Notes under the pieces: generated by a model | Databases searched by the model: none | What the model was told of the DNA's origin: nothing | What the model saw: only the letters and a program-made list of their open reading frames with translations | Program-made: the position numbers and the translations under genes | DNA from: Bemisia tabaci | Lineage: Eukaryota > Arthropoda > Insecta > Hemiptera > Aleyrodidae | Assembly (NCBI RefSeq): GCF_918797505.1 | Contig: NC_092800.1 | Location: forward strand, 62,001 to 126,000 | DNA length: 64,000 bases | Reading direction: 5' to 3' | Part shown: one piece after another, positions 44,109 through 55,330 of the stretch | How positions within the stretch are numbered: the first letter of the stretch is position 1 | Layout of the letters: every line of letters starts with the position of its first letter

Positions 44109-45785
44109 GCGGCTCTGGTGCTTGCACTAGAGCTGCTATTCCGGACGGTCCCAGCTGGGGAGTATCAATGCAGCATGTTACATTGTAGAGACCGCGCGTT
44201 GGTTGATGGGAATCGGCGCCATTTTCGGCTATGTTCCTTGTCATGACTTTATTTTATTGCATACTGTTTTATTGTTAGTCAATGCTATGTTGTGTATTGT
44301 ATTTTTGGAATCATGGTGATACAGTCAACAATTCAAAACTTGTTTGTGCTTTTATCTCGTGATGGAAAAAATGTACTTTACGTTCAAAATTTGAAAATTT
44401 GAATTTTAAAGTTTTCGCGGTTAAGGAAGCTTTAACTACTGGGTTGGAGCTTCCTAGTCATATTACTTGATATCAGCTGATAGCAAACAAAGGTTACCAG
44501 GGAAACCGTAAACGTCTAAACAACTATCGTGGCCATTGGGGCGATTATTGAAATGATATCGACTGTATGTCGCCGCTTACGACAGGACATAGCCCTATCT
44601 TAACTGTGTAATATATCGCAATTCGATATTGTTTTGATTTTTAAAAGGAGCAATTCATTCATACAGTTCCGATTAGTTTTGGCGAACGGGCCCTTAACCT
44701 ACGACACTCGGCTCATGGGAATTTTTTAACTTGTCCTGGACGGACTCGTCTGTAGCGCCTCGTTCTTCGTTGTGTGTGTGATTTCGTGAAGAAGTTTCTA
44801 TGGCAATTTGCTTTTATTTGTGAGCTGTTTTATCACGGGATTTTTGAATGTTCTGTACGAATAAATTCGGTGAGTACCTCATTTATCCCTCCTTCCAGTA
44901 AAATTATTTCAACTTTTCCTTCTCCCTCATTCTGGACCCACTCATGGGCTGATTATTTATGAAATTGATCTTCGAATACCTTTTGATGAGCTAGGGAAAT
45001 GGAACCATCTGCATCTCATGGACAATAAATAGTTGCCGTAATTAAGGTCATCCCGTGATTAAGGTGCCGTGATTTAAGTCATAAATTCTTCATCTAATTC
45101 TTGATTCATCTCCAAAATGTCTGCTAAAGCTTTCATGCGCTTCTCCTTGTATGCATGAATGAGCAAATTGGGTATCGAACAAGCGGACACTTTTTGAAAA
45201 TTTAGATGATTCTGGACAATATCGTACAGAAGTCCACGAGCTGCAGATAGAACCATTACCTCTAGCTCATCAAAAGTTATTCGAAGATCATTCAACAACC
45301 TCTTTGACAAGTTGCAAAAACTTTTCGTTAACAATAGTGTCACACGGTACTAGGAATATTTACTATTTAACGAACCTTATATTTCCCTGACTCAGTCCTA
45401 AATTATAGAAGTATGCGTTACTTTTCCAGCAATCCAAAAAAACAATTATACAAAAAACCAATACCTACACTTTCAGATATAAAAATGCAAATTTTTTGCA
45501 GCCTCGCTAAACGACTTATCAACCAGAGATTTTTTAGGAAGCGGACCTCCAAAGAGCTTTCAAAATTAAAAGTATACAACAAGTGATAATGCCATGTATT
45601 CGCCATATCAAAGCCCAATACACATTTATACACCGGCTACGTAAATCTGCTAAGTTACAAAACATGAATCGACAGTTGTCGGATTGTACATCAATGACAA
45701 AATGTGTCTAGGCCCTCATTCTTGACTACAACTACTGCCCCCAGAGCCGCTCTCCGACGCCAATGCGTTGGAGCTTCCTGCTTGT
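44109..45785 (+). mobile_element. Helentron/HINE-like element, copy 2 (longer)
   Basis: GCGGCTCTGG (44109-44118) and CCAGAGCCGC (45741-45750) are perfect 10-bp inverted repeats. A 5' hairpin CTCTGGTGC/GCACTAGAG lies at the left. A 9-bp hairpin CTCCGACGC/GCGTTGGAG with a CAAT loop (45752-45773) lies at the right, followed by CTTCCTGCTTG. The ends match the copy at 13877-14800 in order and orientation, including AGCTGCTATTCCGG and the GGGAATCG-CGCCATTTTCGG block. The interior beyond about 44480 differs. Confidence 0.5.
45074..45343 (-). other. 89-codon open frame inside the Helentron-like element
   Basis: An unrecognised frame predicted to be helical: LSKRLLNDLRITFDELEVMV, then LLIHAYKEKRMKALADILEM, ending in an acidic tail and TGA. 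It has a coding-like amino acid balance, unlike nearby frames, but no known motif. It could be a captured exon or a transposon-protein fragment. Confidence 0.25.
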
Positions 45786-45918
45786 TTGTCTTCTCCCTCT
45801 GCTTCCTCTCCTTCTTCCTCCTCCTCTTCTTTCTTGTCTTCATTTCCTCCTTCAGCTTTCAGTTCGGAGGAAGACGACCGCGATCAGGGCTATGTTCTCT
45901 CAACGATCTAGAATCTGT

Positions 45919-46175
45919 ACTGCCGTGCCAAGGAAAAACGCTGTATGAACCTTCAGGTGTTGTCAAATTGCCTTCGATAAAATACGAATTTCGTGATAAA
46001 CTTGTGAATGTTTTTCTTCCAATTTTTCAGAGAATTTTGCTCGCAATTCCGTCAAAAAGTTTTGAAAATGTCAAGAGGAAATATTTATAACTTTCCTAAG
46101 AAAATAAACATTTTATCGAAAGAAATTTGGCAACTCTCGTGTGTTCATACGGCGTTCTTCCTTAGTACGGCAGTG
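45919..46175. mobile_element. MITE, TGCCGTGCTAAGGAAGAACG family, copy 3
   Basis: ACTGCCGTGCCAAGGAAAAA at the left and GCGTTCTTCCTTAGTACGGC with following AGT at the right are inverted termini. Confidence 0.7.
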
Positions 46176-46749
46176 CAGATTGGTGGTGGCCCACGAAAAA
46201 CCGTAACGTGCATGGAGCGGTCGTCTGATAGGCGGGCGAGGAGTGGAACTGTCAAATTCCTATTCTCGTCATAACCTAAATTAAATGGACGGGAGTTTTT
46301 AAAATAAGTTATTTAGCGTTGAAATTTGCAGCATGTACTCCCTTCAAGAATGGTTAAGTTTCATATCGGGACACAGATATTCAAACAGTTGGTTCTGAAA
46401 TTGATAAAAGTCCTTAGTCAGCAACAGTCCTCTAAGGAGCCATGGAAACCGACTGTCCTCGTCCTAACCTATTTTGCTCCAAGAGTGTTACGAAATTCAC
46501 CGTCGGCGTAGCATACTCGTTAGAATCACCCTATCTATAGTTTCTAGATCGTTGCGTTCTCTAGGAAGCATAGTTCTCACGCCGAGAATTATGAATCATC
46601 ATTTGGCACATTTTCCAAAATTCCCCTGGATCATAATAAGAACAGGTAGATAAGAAACAGTGTTGAGCTCCATATTGAACTTTTGCTTGACCCGATTGGA
46701 TTGCTCGGACTGTTAGCGCGGGACTCCTAAAATGTATTGTCCCTGCAAG

Positions 46750-47130
46750 TGCTCTACGCCGGGTGACGTAATTGCAATTCTCCGTGGCCAACCTCGGCCG
46801 AGGTGCTTACCGTGACATCCGATTAGGGGATGGTGGACAGGTTGGCGTTGACTCAACGCTCCACTCACGGGAGGCGGCGCGGCGCGGCGGGTGGAGGCGG
46901 CGAGTGGAGAGGGAGGATGCGGGAGTCTCGGGGCCGGATGCGAGTGTTTGCTCTCCTCTCGCCGACGCGACATCCGACGTCCGACGTCCGACAGCTCGCA
47001 GCCCCCCAGTCTCGGCCCCGGCCGAGGCCCCCTTATCGGCCAGCTCATCTCCCGGTGTCCCTCCGCCCCCCCCCCCCCTCCCAAAGCCCGTCAACTCATC
47101 CCAACTAAGCCATAAATCTGACCGCCACAC
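46750..47130. promoter_or_regulatory. CpG-rich island with a minus-strand splice donor
   Basis: This dense GC/CpG block contains a short CCGACGT repeat (46968-46990) and a C run at 47069-47079. On the minus strand ATGTCACG is followed by GTAAGC (46810-46805), a good donor. It could be a first exon or promoter feeding the SCYL2 exons at 34.4 kb, but no linking exon was found. Confidence 0.35.
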
Positions 47131-47450
47131 AGCGCCACCGTCGCCCTTTCAAAGCCTTAAAATCAAACGGATGGAGTCATGCTTCATCCCTCAGCGCAAA
47201 GCGGCACGTCAATCACTGGGTCTCTTCCAAACTTTACTCACAGAGACAATATGTTTTGAGGGCCTCACAATAACAATCTGAGCAACGTAACCGGGAGAAG
47301 TGGAGGGTTTTTTTTTTTTTTTAACCCAACGCTATGCGGTGATTACGGTTGTTGAGCACTTTTTTTTTGAGCTAAGTATCAAATAAAACTCGCTGAATAA
47401 TACCTGATGAATGTCAGGGCAAACTCGTCGCTATGCGAGTTTTTACAAAT

Positions 47451-47588
47451 GGATTACATTTTGCAATAAGGAGCCATTATCTCTAGATCTCCCATAAAAG
47501 CACATATCTGATCTGCGTAGGGAAACCAATGGCATGTTGTTTCTAAAATGGGCCAAAAATAGTGGTTCCTTATTGAAAAATGTAATCC
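47451..47588. mobile_element. Small MITE with GGATTACATTTT termini (138 bp)
   Basis: The left end GGATTACATTTTGCAATAAG with GAGCCATTAT pairs with the right end AATAGTGGTTCCTTATTGAA and AAATGTAATCC, giving about 32-bp arms. Confidence 0.7.
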
Positions 47589-47815
47589 AAATAAGGCTAA
47601 TGGCTAAAATCTGATCCTTCCGTTATATTAGTTCCGTTGTGCAGTCCTGCAATCAAGTTCAAACGCCTTCAGTTTTTGGAATATGCAATCAGCGTGAACG
47701 TTGAGTAAAATTAGTTGCTCGTGCAGCGCCTTCGATTTCATTCCATTCTGTTCACACAAGAAGATTGTCGACAAAATCACAATTTAAGGGCGGAGCTAAT
47801 AAACTGCTGTTTCAC

Positions 47816-48040
47816 AGAATGGACCACTAGACAAGGTACGAATTAAAGGATTCTCATACATGTTTCTTAACTAGAATTTCACGTAGAACACGATTCGCCC
47901 AACGAAAATGACTGAGACCAACTCCTAACGAAGATATTAACGTTTTTATTCCACATTGGTTACGAGGAATTTGAACTGCCCGCTCATAAGAAACTCAAAG
48001 CTCTACGTGAGTCAAATCGCGCACTACAACGGTTTCAACA
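47816..48040 (+). repeat. Dispersed repeat with GGACCACTAGACAAGGTAC, copy 2
   Basis: This is the best-preserved copy. It runs from AGAATGGACCACTAGACAAG through CGCTCATAAGAAACTCAAAG to TCAAATCGCGC. Confidence 0.65.
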
Positions 48041-50930
48041 AGCTTCTCAATCGAGTAATGTTCATTTCCCACCATGTGTTGTTCAAACTATGAGCAATTT
48101 GCTCCAGCTGGGCCGATGCGTCAAGATTGAGGTTGCCAGATTTTTATATCCCAGAGACTGTCATGATAACGTTTAGCTTGCCATGAGAATCACGTGGAGC
48201 ATTGAGTTTTCATGAGCGGGTGGTTTGAATTCACGCATCAAGAATCATCAGATCCCTTGTAGCAAAGGGTTCTACTCAGGAGAAGGAGCCAGCTCATTAA
48301 ATTCGTCACAGTCACGGTATTTAAGCGGTAGAATGAAAGTAGAATGCTGGTAGCACTGGATCAAGAGCACAGCTGTCATCGGTTGGACCCTCATTGACCC
48401 TCTCTTACGATTCTGCTATCCGAACTCGAACTGCATGCTCCCGATCGCGTGCAGTTGGGGCCTGAGTCCGTCCCGTACCCCCCTCCGATTTGTATTGTCT
48501 CGCTTTTTACCTGAGGTCCTGTCGGTAGTTTTGCATCGGATGAAACTGAAGGAGATTCTTAGGGGATGAAAAACTCTCCAAGACAGGGCACAGGATTTTA
48601 AATTAAAACCAATCAACTTTTTACGGAAATAGTTCATAGGTACTTTTTCCTTTGATATATTTGCGGGATAAAAAAAATTGATCATTCGAAAAGTAGCAAA
48701 ACGTGAGACGTTAGAATATCATTAAAACAGTTGTGACCAGTATATTAAAATATATTTATATCTATTCCTTCAGTTTGATACCACTTGGATTAAAAAAGGA
48801 ATTCTGTCTCTGGCTAATTTTAAATACAAGTTTGTGCTATTTTTCGCTTTATTCAAATAGGTGATTTTTTGATCTAGCTAAAATGGGAGTTCTTCACCGC
48901 ATATTTACATATCGTATTTTACCACACAAACCCACTTTGCCCGCGTCCAGGGGCCCAAATACCTCAGTATTTTGTTTCTTTTTTAATCCACTCTCAGTGT
49001 TAACTTTTCAACCATTTCTGGACACAGTATTTTTCCTTTTCAAATTTGTCGATAACATCATCAGAGAATGCCAGAAAACTCCCGTTGCCGAAAAAGCTCA
49101 ATGACGATATCATTACAGAAGTCAGTAGGTCATTCTCGCGTCAACGCTGCACATTTATGGTAATTTCTGGTCATTACGGTCATTTTTGGACATTCAAATA
49201 TGTTTAAAATACTTGCTTATGCTTGACAATGATTCAATCAGAACGCAGCGAAAGACAAAAAAACAAAAATTTCATTACATTTTTTTAATATGGTCAAAAA
49301 AAAATTTGACCATTTTCTGTAAAATAATCATGATTCTGATTCAATTATCGTTGAGAAGAATTTGTAAATTTACCAAATTATAAACACTTTCGAGTAAAAA
49401 TATAGGAATCACTTTACTTAAAGCACAGTGTAAAGATGCACTTGTTCTTAAGTGTATCCCATTATTTAAAGCAAATAGAATTACATCTAGGAATCAGTGG
49501 ATTTACGGAAAAATGTGGATTTACTGACGTTTGCTCAGGAGTGTTAGGTGTGGTGTCATGTAGTTGTGATTGAACCACTAACGAAGAGCCCGGCCGCATG
49601 ACAAATTACACGCGGCTCAGAGAAAACAAGTGTGAACGTAAGCGTGGGAGGGTTAAGGGTACGGAGGATTTAGAAAGTCCGAGTCTCCGAGGGGTCTGAA
49701 GGAGACCATACGTCCCGGCCCAGGCAAAAAGGACACTTTGCTCATCGCCAAGAAACATAAATTAGACCCTTGGCTTGTTTTTTTTGTTTGTTTCGTTTTA
49801 ACAAAGGAGCACCAGTTCACAATGTGAGTACGAAACAAACGTAGTATCTGTTTCACCATTAACCCCCGATGATATGCTCAAACACTTGTTTTATTAAACC
49901 TATAACTTAAAATGTGCAACAGGGCAAAGGCTCATCCCTCAATTGGACGTATTCGAATAAAGAGGAACAAGGTATTTCCATTGTGACCTAGACGCTGTGA
50001 CTCAAAGGTCCTGTCATCATTTTACTTTTTAAGAATGAATTATCATGATATAGTAAACAAACTTCTTTGAGGTGGAATTGGGTGGATTTAACCGGAATCA
50101 ACTTACTACATGATTGACAGCAACATGTTTCCTGATTGACTCTCATTTTTAAATTTTTCAACAGCGTATTGAACAACTGTCTGACCTGAGATTTGGTGAA
50201 TGATTATCCTTTTAAACTCAGGACAAATTTACATGAAGTATCAAGGTGTTACGCTGTTTGGTTTTTTGTTTCAAGAAATAAAAACTTGAGAGGAAAATTA
50301 GGCGGGGTGAAATGCAATTATCAAAGTTCAACCTTCTTCAACTGCTGAGAATGAGAGCTAAAAGTTGGAGTCATAGGTGCAATGTTGAGTAGTATCCTGA
50401 ATTTTACGCGTGTCAGGCTTTCAGCAATCGATGGAGATGGAATACCCAACAGTCATCAGCTTTTCTGAAATATTTGAATAAGTTAAGTAAAAATCTGAAT
50501 TTACAAAATTACGACTGTATGCTTAACGACTAATGTCTCCTGTCTTTAGCCTCCATATTCAGCGCGTGAAAATATATTCTGGTGAAATCCCTCCAATTCG
50601 TGCGGACAGTACAGCCCTTGTTCCATTTTTATTCAAGGGCATTTTTGTTGCCTCTTGCACCTTTAGGAAAACAGCGGAATAATATTGTAGCAATAGAGCT
50701 TTGTACTGTTAGGTCCTTACGCATTTCTTAGTTCCAGCCGCCTTCTATGGAAGTTTAATAAAAAATCATACGCTACTTTATAAAACAAAACCATAAAACA
50801 TAGAAAAAACTTCGCCAGTCACTATCGCACGTACAGAGACGCTAATACGCATCCTTTATTTGTCACAATACACTCTAAAAAATAAAATTCTCTCTCTTGA
50901 TTAGCCCGTCGCGACTACATAATTGTATTA
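48041..50930. other. AT-rich DNA, no gene recognised
   Basis: Read on both strands. Open frames are short and without motifs. TACCTGAGG on plus at about 48511 gives a possible minus donor, but the sequence before it resembles no known exon. Confidence 0.4.
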
Positions 50931-50965
50931 AGCGACTCTATTTTAATATCGTATATTAATCCTTT

Positions 50966-51060
50966 GGCCCTTCGAGAAGGGCCGACGGCTGATGTAAAGG
51001 GTGTATCTTTTAAGTTGGCACCCCGCTGGGACAGCTGGACAAGGGCTTCAGCGGGGCGCC
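50966..51060. ncRNA. GC-rich double-hairpin segment, unclassified
   Basis: GGCCCTTCGAGAAGGGCC (50966-50983) is a perfect 7-bp hairpin with a CGAG loop. GGCACCCCGCTG (51017-51028) pairs with CAGCGGGGCGCC (51049-51060), with one mismatch, around a 20-nt loop. It is followed by A-rich sequence, so it may be the 3' end of a retroelement. Confidence 0.35.
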
Positions 51061-51920
51061 TTAGAATTTAATTGTTAAAAAAAATTAAAAATGAAATAGA
51101 AGAAATAAAATACAAATTAAAAAATTAAGCAATTTTTTACTTGAGGGTATTAGAGCATTCACTGGGATGCAAAAAAGACTCGATGGCTTCGCTTTCTCTG
51201 CATATTTTTCTACGCAGCAGTAGATTGTTTGTAATTGGTACCTTCGTGTCAAAGCGTATTTACGCGTTATATTCCAGGACCGTTCGAAATGTCATAGAAT
51301 ATTGTGAACTTTTAGCTACATTCCTCTGCTTTGGCAATCAGACTTGGAACATGTAGGCTGATAATCCAACTATTTAAGAAAGGCGTTGTTAGGAAAGTCG
51401 GTCCTACCCTTAGGTAAGAGCGGGTTGGGGGCGTATGACGTCAAAAACCACGCGAACAAAGGCTCACCACTGTTACTAATTGAGTGCAGTGTTGCAAGCT
51501 TGTAAGGAAAACGGAGAGCGTTTTCTAACATTAACCGACAACATCGAATGCCATCAAAAAGGCTCGGAAGCAAAATATTGTCTAGCTGCGTTTCTCTCCT
51601 TCGACTGAGTAGAGATGTGCTAGGACTGCTCAGAGTGGACCTTTCTGTTCGGTACGGCGAAAGCAGAGGCTCTTGTAAATCAGGTCAATATCCTCGAAGG
51701 CGGGCTGACCCAAACCTTTGATTCGTCACACCCATCCCAACGTCGTCGTTGCACTCATTTCGATTCCTAAAACTGAGCAATCCTCTTTCATGTTATTTTT
51801 TTCGCCGCGCATCTGATCTCTTTCATCAGTCAATGCCTGGCGGTTTTTATATGATTCAATCAGACCTCCCCCTCTCCTCCATCGGTTATGTTCACTTGAC
51901 ACATCCTGATCATTCAGATT
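51061..51920. other. Unassigned DNA
   Basis: An A-rich stretch at 51070-51130 follows the hairpins. No gene recognised. Confidence 0.4.
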
Positions 51921-52053
51921 ACCGATAGTGTTAGTGGTGAGGCGTGAATGTTCGATTATCGATTTTTTCTTATTTGAAGCTACGGTACCGATAGTGTTAG
52001 TGGTGAGGCGTGAATGATCGATTATCGATTTTTTCTTATTTGAAGCTACGGTA
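51921..52053 (+). repeat. 66-bp tandem duplication
   Basis: ACCGATAGTGTTAGTGGTGA starts at 51921 and again at 51987, with one substitution (GTTCGATTATC versus GATCGATTATC). ATCGAT-type sites recur around it. Confidence 0.9.
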
Positions 52054-54013
52054 AAGAATCGATTATTAAGGTGTTCGCTGCGGACACCCTGTTCATCGAT
52101 CCTTATTCATAGGTTTAATTGACAGATCAATCGATATAGCGCAAAGCACTCCACGGCACTGGATAGTTTGTTGAATTGTCCATTTTCAAGACGCGCCGCG
52201 AGCGCGAAAAAATCGTGAGCCTTGGTATTCTTTTACCGTCACAAAGCTCGCATGTTTTGGAGGTTTGTGACAAAGGTTCGGGTGTTTTTGGCGCATCGGC
52301 CCTTTTTAACTCAATTGGTTTCATTCTTTTAATTTTATTATTCTAGTTATCTGTAGTGTCTGTTTCACTGTCTGACGCCAGATAGTCTATTTTCTGATTA
52401 ATCAGGCAAATATACGTCGCCATAAAGAAAGCATTGAAGAAGTTTTCAAGGCGAAATTCTTGAGAGACACACGAATTTAATCCTTTGAAACTTTGAAAAT
52501 CTAAAGTTTAGAGCACCAAAATACTGATATAATTACGAAGATCTGTCCCAGTTTCCAGCGTGGTCGAATTGACGTGCGATATATATCACATAAATGAAAT
52601 AAAAAATCTCGTCAGATTTTGAGTATTTAGTCAAAGTATTTGCAATCTGCCAAGATTTGTGAGCGGTTACACCTGTGTTTTGTAGGTATGCCATGCCCAT
52701 CAATAACGCCAGAAACCGTGACGAATTACCTCAATAAAACGCAAAGAAACTGACCAAAAACTCAGGAAAACCATACTTGCATACTCTGGTACACGCCTGA
52801 GATGCAGCTGTGTCAATGGACTGTTAAAATTGCACGGAAATCACGATGATCACATTAAAAAAGTCCGAAATCCATTCCTCAGTGCGCAATTACCTCAGTT
52901 TAGAACATGCTTTTTCAAATTTACCGCGCGTCTGAGAGCAGTTTTTTTAACACCGGAAACGAACTAGCAACTTCAGGCTGCCTCCGTGGTTGCCGGTAAA
53001 TGCTAGTTGCCGATTAGTTGTTGTTAATTTTTGTTTGTTTACAAGCAAAACGTGGTCTGTCTGATAGTGTCCATGCCCATTCAGTCCATTTCTTTGTTTC
53101 ATCGATTTGCAGATTGCATTTATAAATATTATGTTTGGAATTGTCAGTTTTCGTTGACCAGAAATTGCCGTTCCTTGTTTCCAAGAGTGGTGACGGACAC
53201 TGCCCTTACAGCCTACCCGCGCGAAATCCGTAAAAGCGTGTTCCAAACTGTGCAAACTGCTCCCTAAAGAGTAGGTTTCAAACTTTTTTAATGATTCCAT
53301 CGTATTGGGTGCCATTTTACTCCTTCATAGTCTATTCACTTGGTCTATCTTTTGTTACTTTAATTATGAGGGTTTTATGCTGCAGGTATAGACATAGTGA
53401 AAACGCGCATCATGATAATTCATGCAAACACGTATATTATGCAGTCACAAACAGACGCCGTCCAAAACCGCAAATCTTACTTTCGAGGAAATTTTCGTTG
53501 GTGGGGTTATACCATCTACTAGGCCTATTTTCCCAACAACATAAAATACTAACTTTTAATGAGGGGTATAGGATGAAAACATGCCATCTTCTTTTTGATG
53601 TAGGATTTGGTGACAAATTCGCATTTCTATGCCGCGCGATTTTCCGGTTACATGTAAAAAAAAACCTCCGGATTCTCGAGTCACTTTTCAAGTATCTTCA
53701 ACTCCACGCAGTAAGAACACAGTAACAGTGGAAATGTACCTAGTTTGCAACTTTTAGAAGCAACGATTAATCTCCTAAAGTTTTAACGCAGCATGACACC
53801 AAACTTAAGGACACGATTTGGCATGCTCATTACATTGTTAACTGATGACTTTTCTCTTTTTCTACAATTTTAAGAAATTATAGCTACATTTTTGTAAGAT
53901 ATGTCGCCAAATTAGCTAGGGGAACAGGAACTAATCGAACCTTGGAACCCAGGCCCGCCGACATGGTGTGCAGCTGACATTTTTGCCGATAAAACAATCT
54001 CAAAGGCCATACA
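52054..54013. other. DNA with overlapping open frames, no supported gene
   Basis: A plus frame 53291-53725 (144 codons) and a minus frame 52947-53315 (122 codons) overlap at their starts. Neither shows domain features or a persuasive splice context. Confidence 0.35.
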
Positions 54014-54140
54014 ATAAACCACTAGACAAGATCTGAAGTAGAAGAAAACGTCACATGTTTTCTCTTCAAAATCTTACATAAAAAACAATTAACACCACGC
54101 GAAGTTTTGAGACCAAAGAACTGCTCATAAACGAGATCAA
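54014..54140 (+). repeat. Dispersed repeat with ACCACTAGACAAG, copy 3 (diverged)
   Basis: It has AACCACTAGACAAGATCTGA, then CTGCTCATAAACGAGATC. Confidence 0.5.
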
Positions 54141-55089
54141 ACATGTAGGTACCCTAAGACATAGGTATACTCCTAAACAAGTCTCTTTTACACAGATCTG
54201 GACGGGAAGTTCGATTATACAAATGACGTCATTTTTATTTCACCAATATTGATAGAAAAAACTTATATCTTGTTCAAGTGTTGATTTTCAGTCTTCCCGT
54301 CTTATGATTTGTTTTCCTCGTAAAATTTTGAAGAGAATATTTGTAATTCATGTAAAGCGTTGTGCTTTAATTCATACCTTTGTCTGGACATATGGCCCAT
54401 TGTGTTTCAAAAGGGTTTAAACTTGTTTTGATTCTTTTTAATTCTACCTACTGGCATTAAACAAAAAATAAAAAAGACGTGCACTGGTAGCCAAAAGAAT
54501 CGCCGAACACTCGATTCGAAGAAAAAAAAGTAAAAACCACCCACTGAAAATCTGTGATCACAGTTCAACCTCTAATTTTATCATGATCGGCAACGCTGTC
54601 CGGAACTACCTTTTTCGTCAAACGAAGGTGCCACGTGAGACACAAAATATGCGCGATTCCGGATAACATAAAGGTGGGTAACATGAGTCTTGGCAGCATT
54701 GTTCAAGGGTGCACCGCAATCCGTGTAATCTTCCGGATCCACAGGCGGATCTTTAGTCCGGATCCAGAGGCGGATCTTTAGTTCCAGATTCCGGCCGGTT
54801 AGAATCACGTTTCTGATTCTTTCTTTACAGGCTCTCTCCCCCCTGCCCCTTCCCCACTATTATTCCTATATAGCAAAATGAAAATACCTCGAAATCGGTT
54901 GAGCTTCCTCTTTCTCAATCTGTAGGTAGTTGTTTTTTGGACCTCACTGACTGCTATCTTAAGAAGTTGTTTTTTCCGGAATCTAAATAAATGAGACATT
55001 TAAGGAAAGATATTCAACACCTGGTGAGCGAAATTATTTCGTGTTGCTCAGATTTGGAAGTGATTTTACGTGTCAGATAATGGAAGTCG
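54141..55089. other. Unassigned DNA
   Basis: A short duplication CCGGATCCACAGGCGGATCT / CCGGATCCAGAGGCGGATCT is at 54734-54778. Nothing else recognised. Confidence 0.4.
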
Positions 55090-55330
55090 AAAATGACATC
55101 GTGTTCGACGTCATGACCAAGCAGCTTGTCTGATACGGTCATGTCAATAGGATGACGGAAGAGAGGCTGCCAAAAAAGATGCTTGATTGGGTTCCTCCTG
55201 GGAGGAGACGAAGAAAGATTGGCGACAGGGGGTTATGGATGAGATGAGGGAGTGCCAACTCCCTGATGACCTGTGAGGAGGACTGAGTTTGGTGGCGATT
55301 AGGCGTCGCAGAGCGCCAGATAGCGCTGTG
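55090..55330 (+). pseudogene. Decayed C-terminus of a non-LTR retrotransposon reverse transcriptase
   Basis: From 55134 the frame reads YGHVNRMTEERLPKKMLDWV then PPGRRRK, the conserved segment after the reverse-transcriptase domain of many insect non-LTR elements. A stop precedes it and a frameshift follows. The next frame gives DEMRECQLPDDL, and a third gives the classic WRLGVAERQ ending (about 55292-55318). The element is short and broken. Confidence 0.7.

Noticed and set aside
45704..46090. 128-codon plus frame rich in Leu/Phe/Ser
   Set aside because: It covers the Helentron-like end, a pyrimidine-rich tract and a MITE terminus.
46713..47281. Several frames over 100 codons on both strands in the CpG island
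   Set aside because: Stop codons are scarce in GC-rich DNA. The frames contradict each other and show no domain.
53291..53725. 144-codon plus frame
   Set aside because: It has no recognisable domain and no good splice context. The length is plausible by chance in this region.
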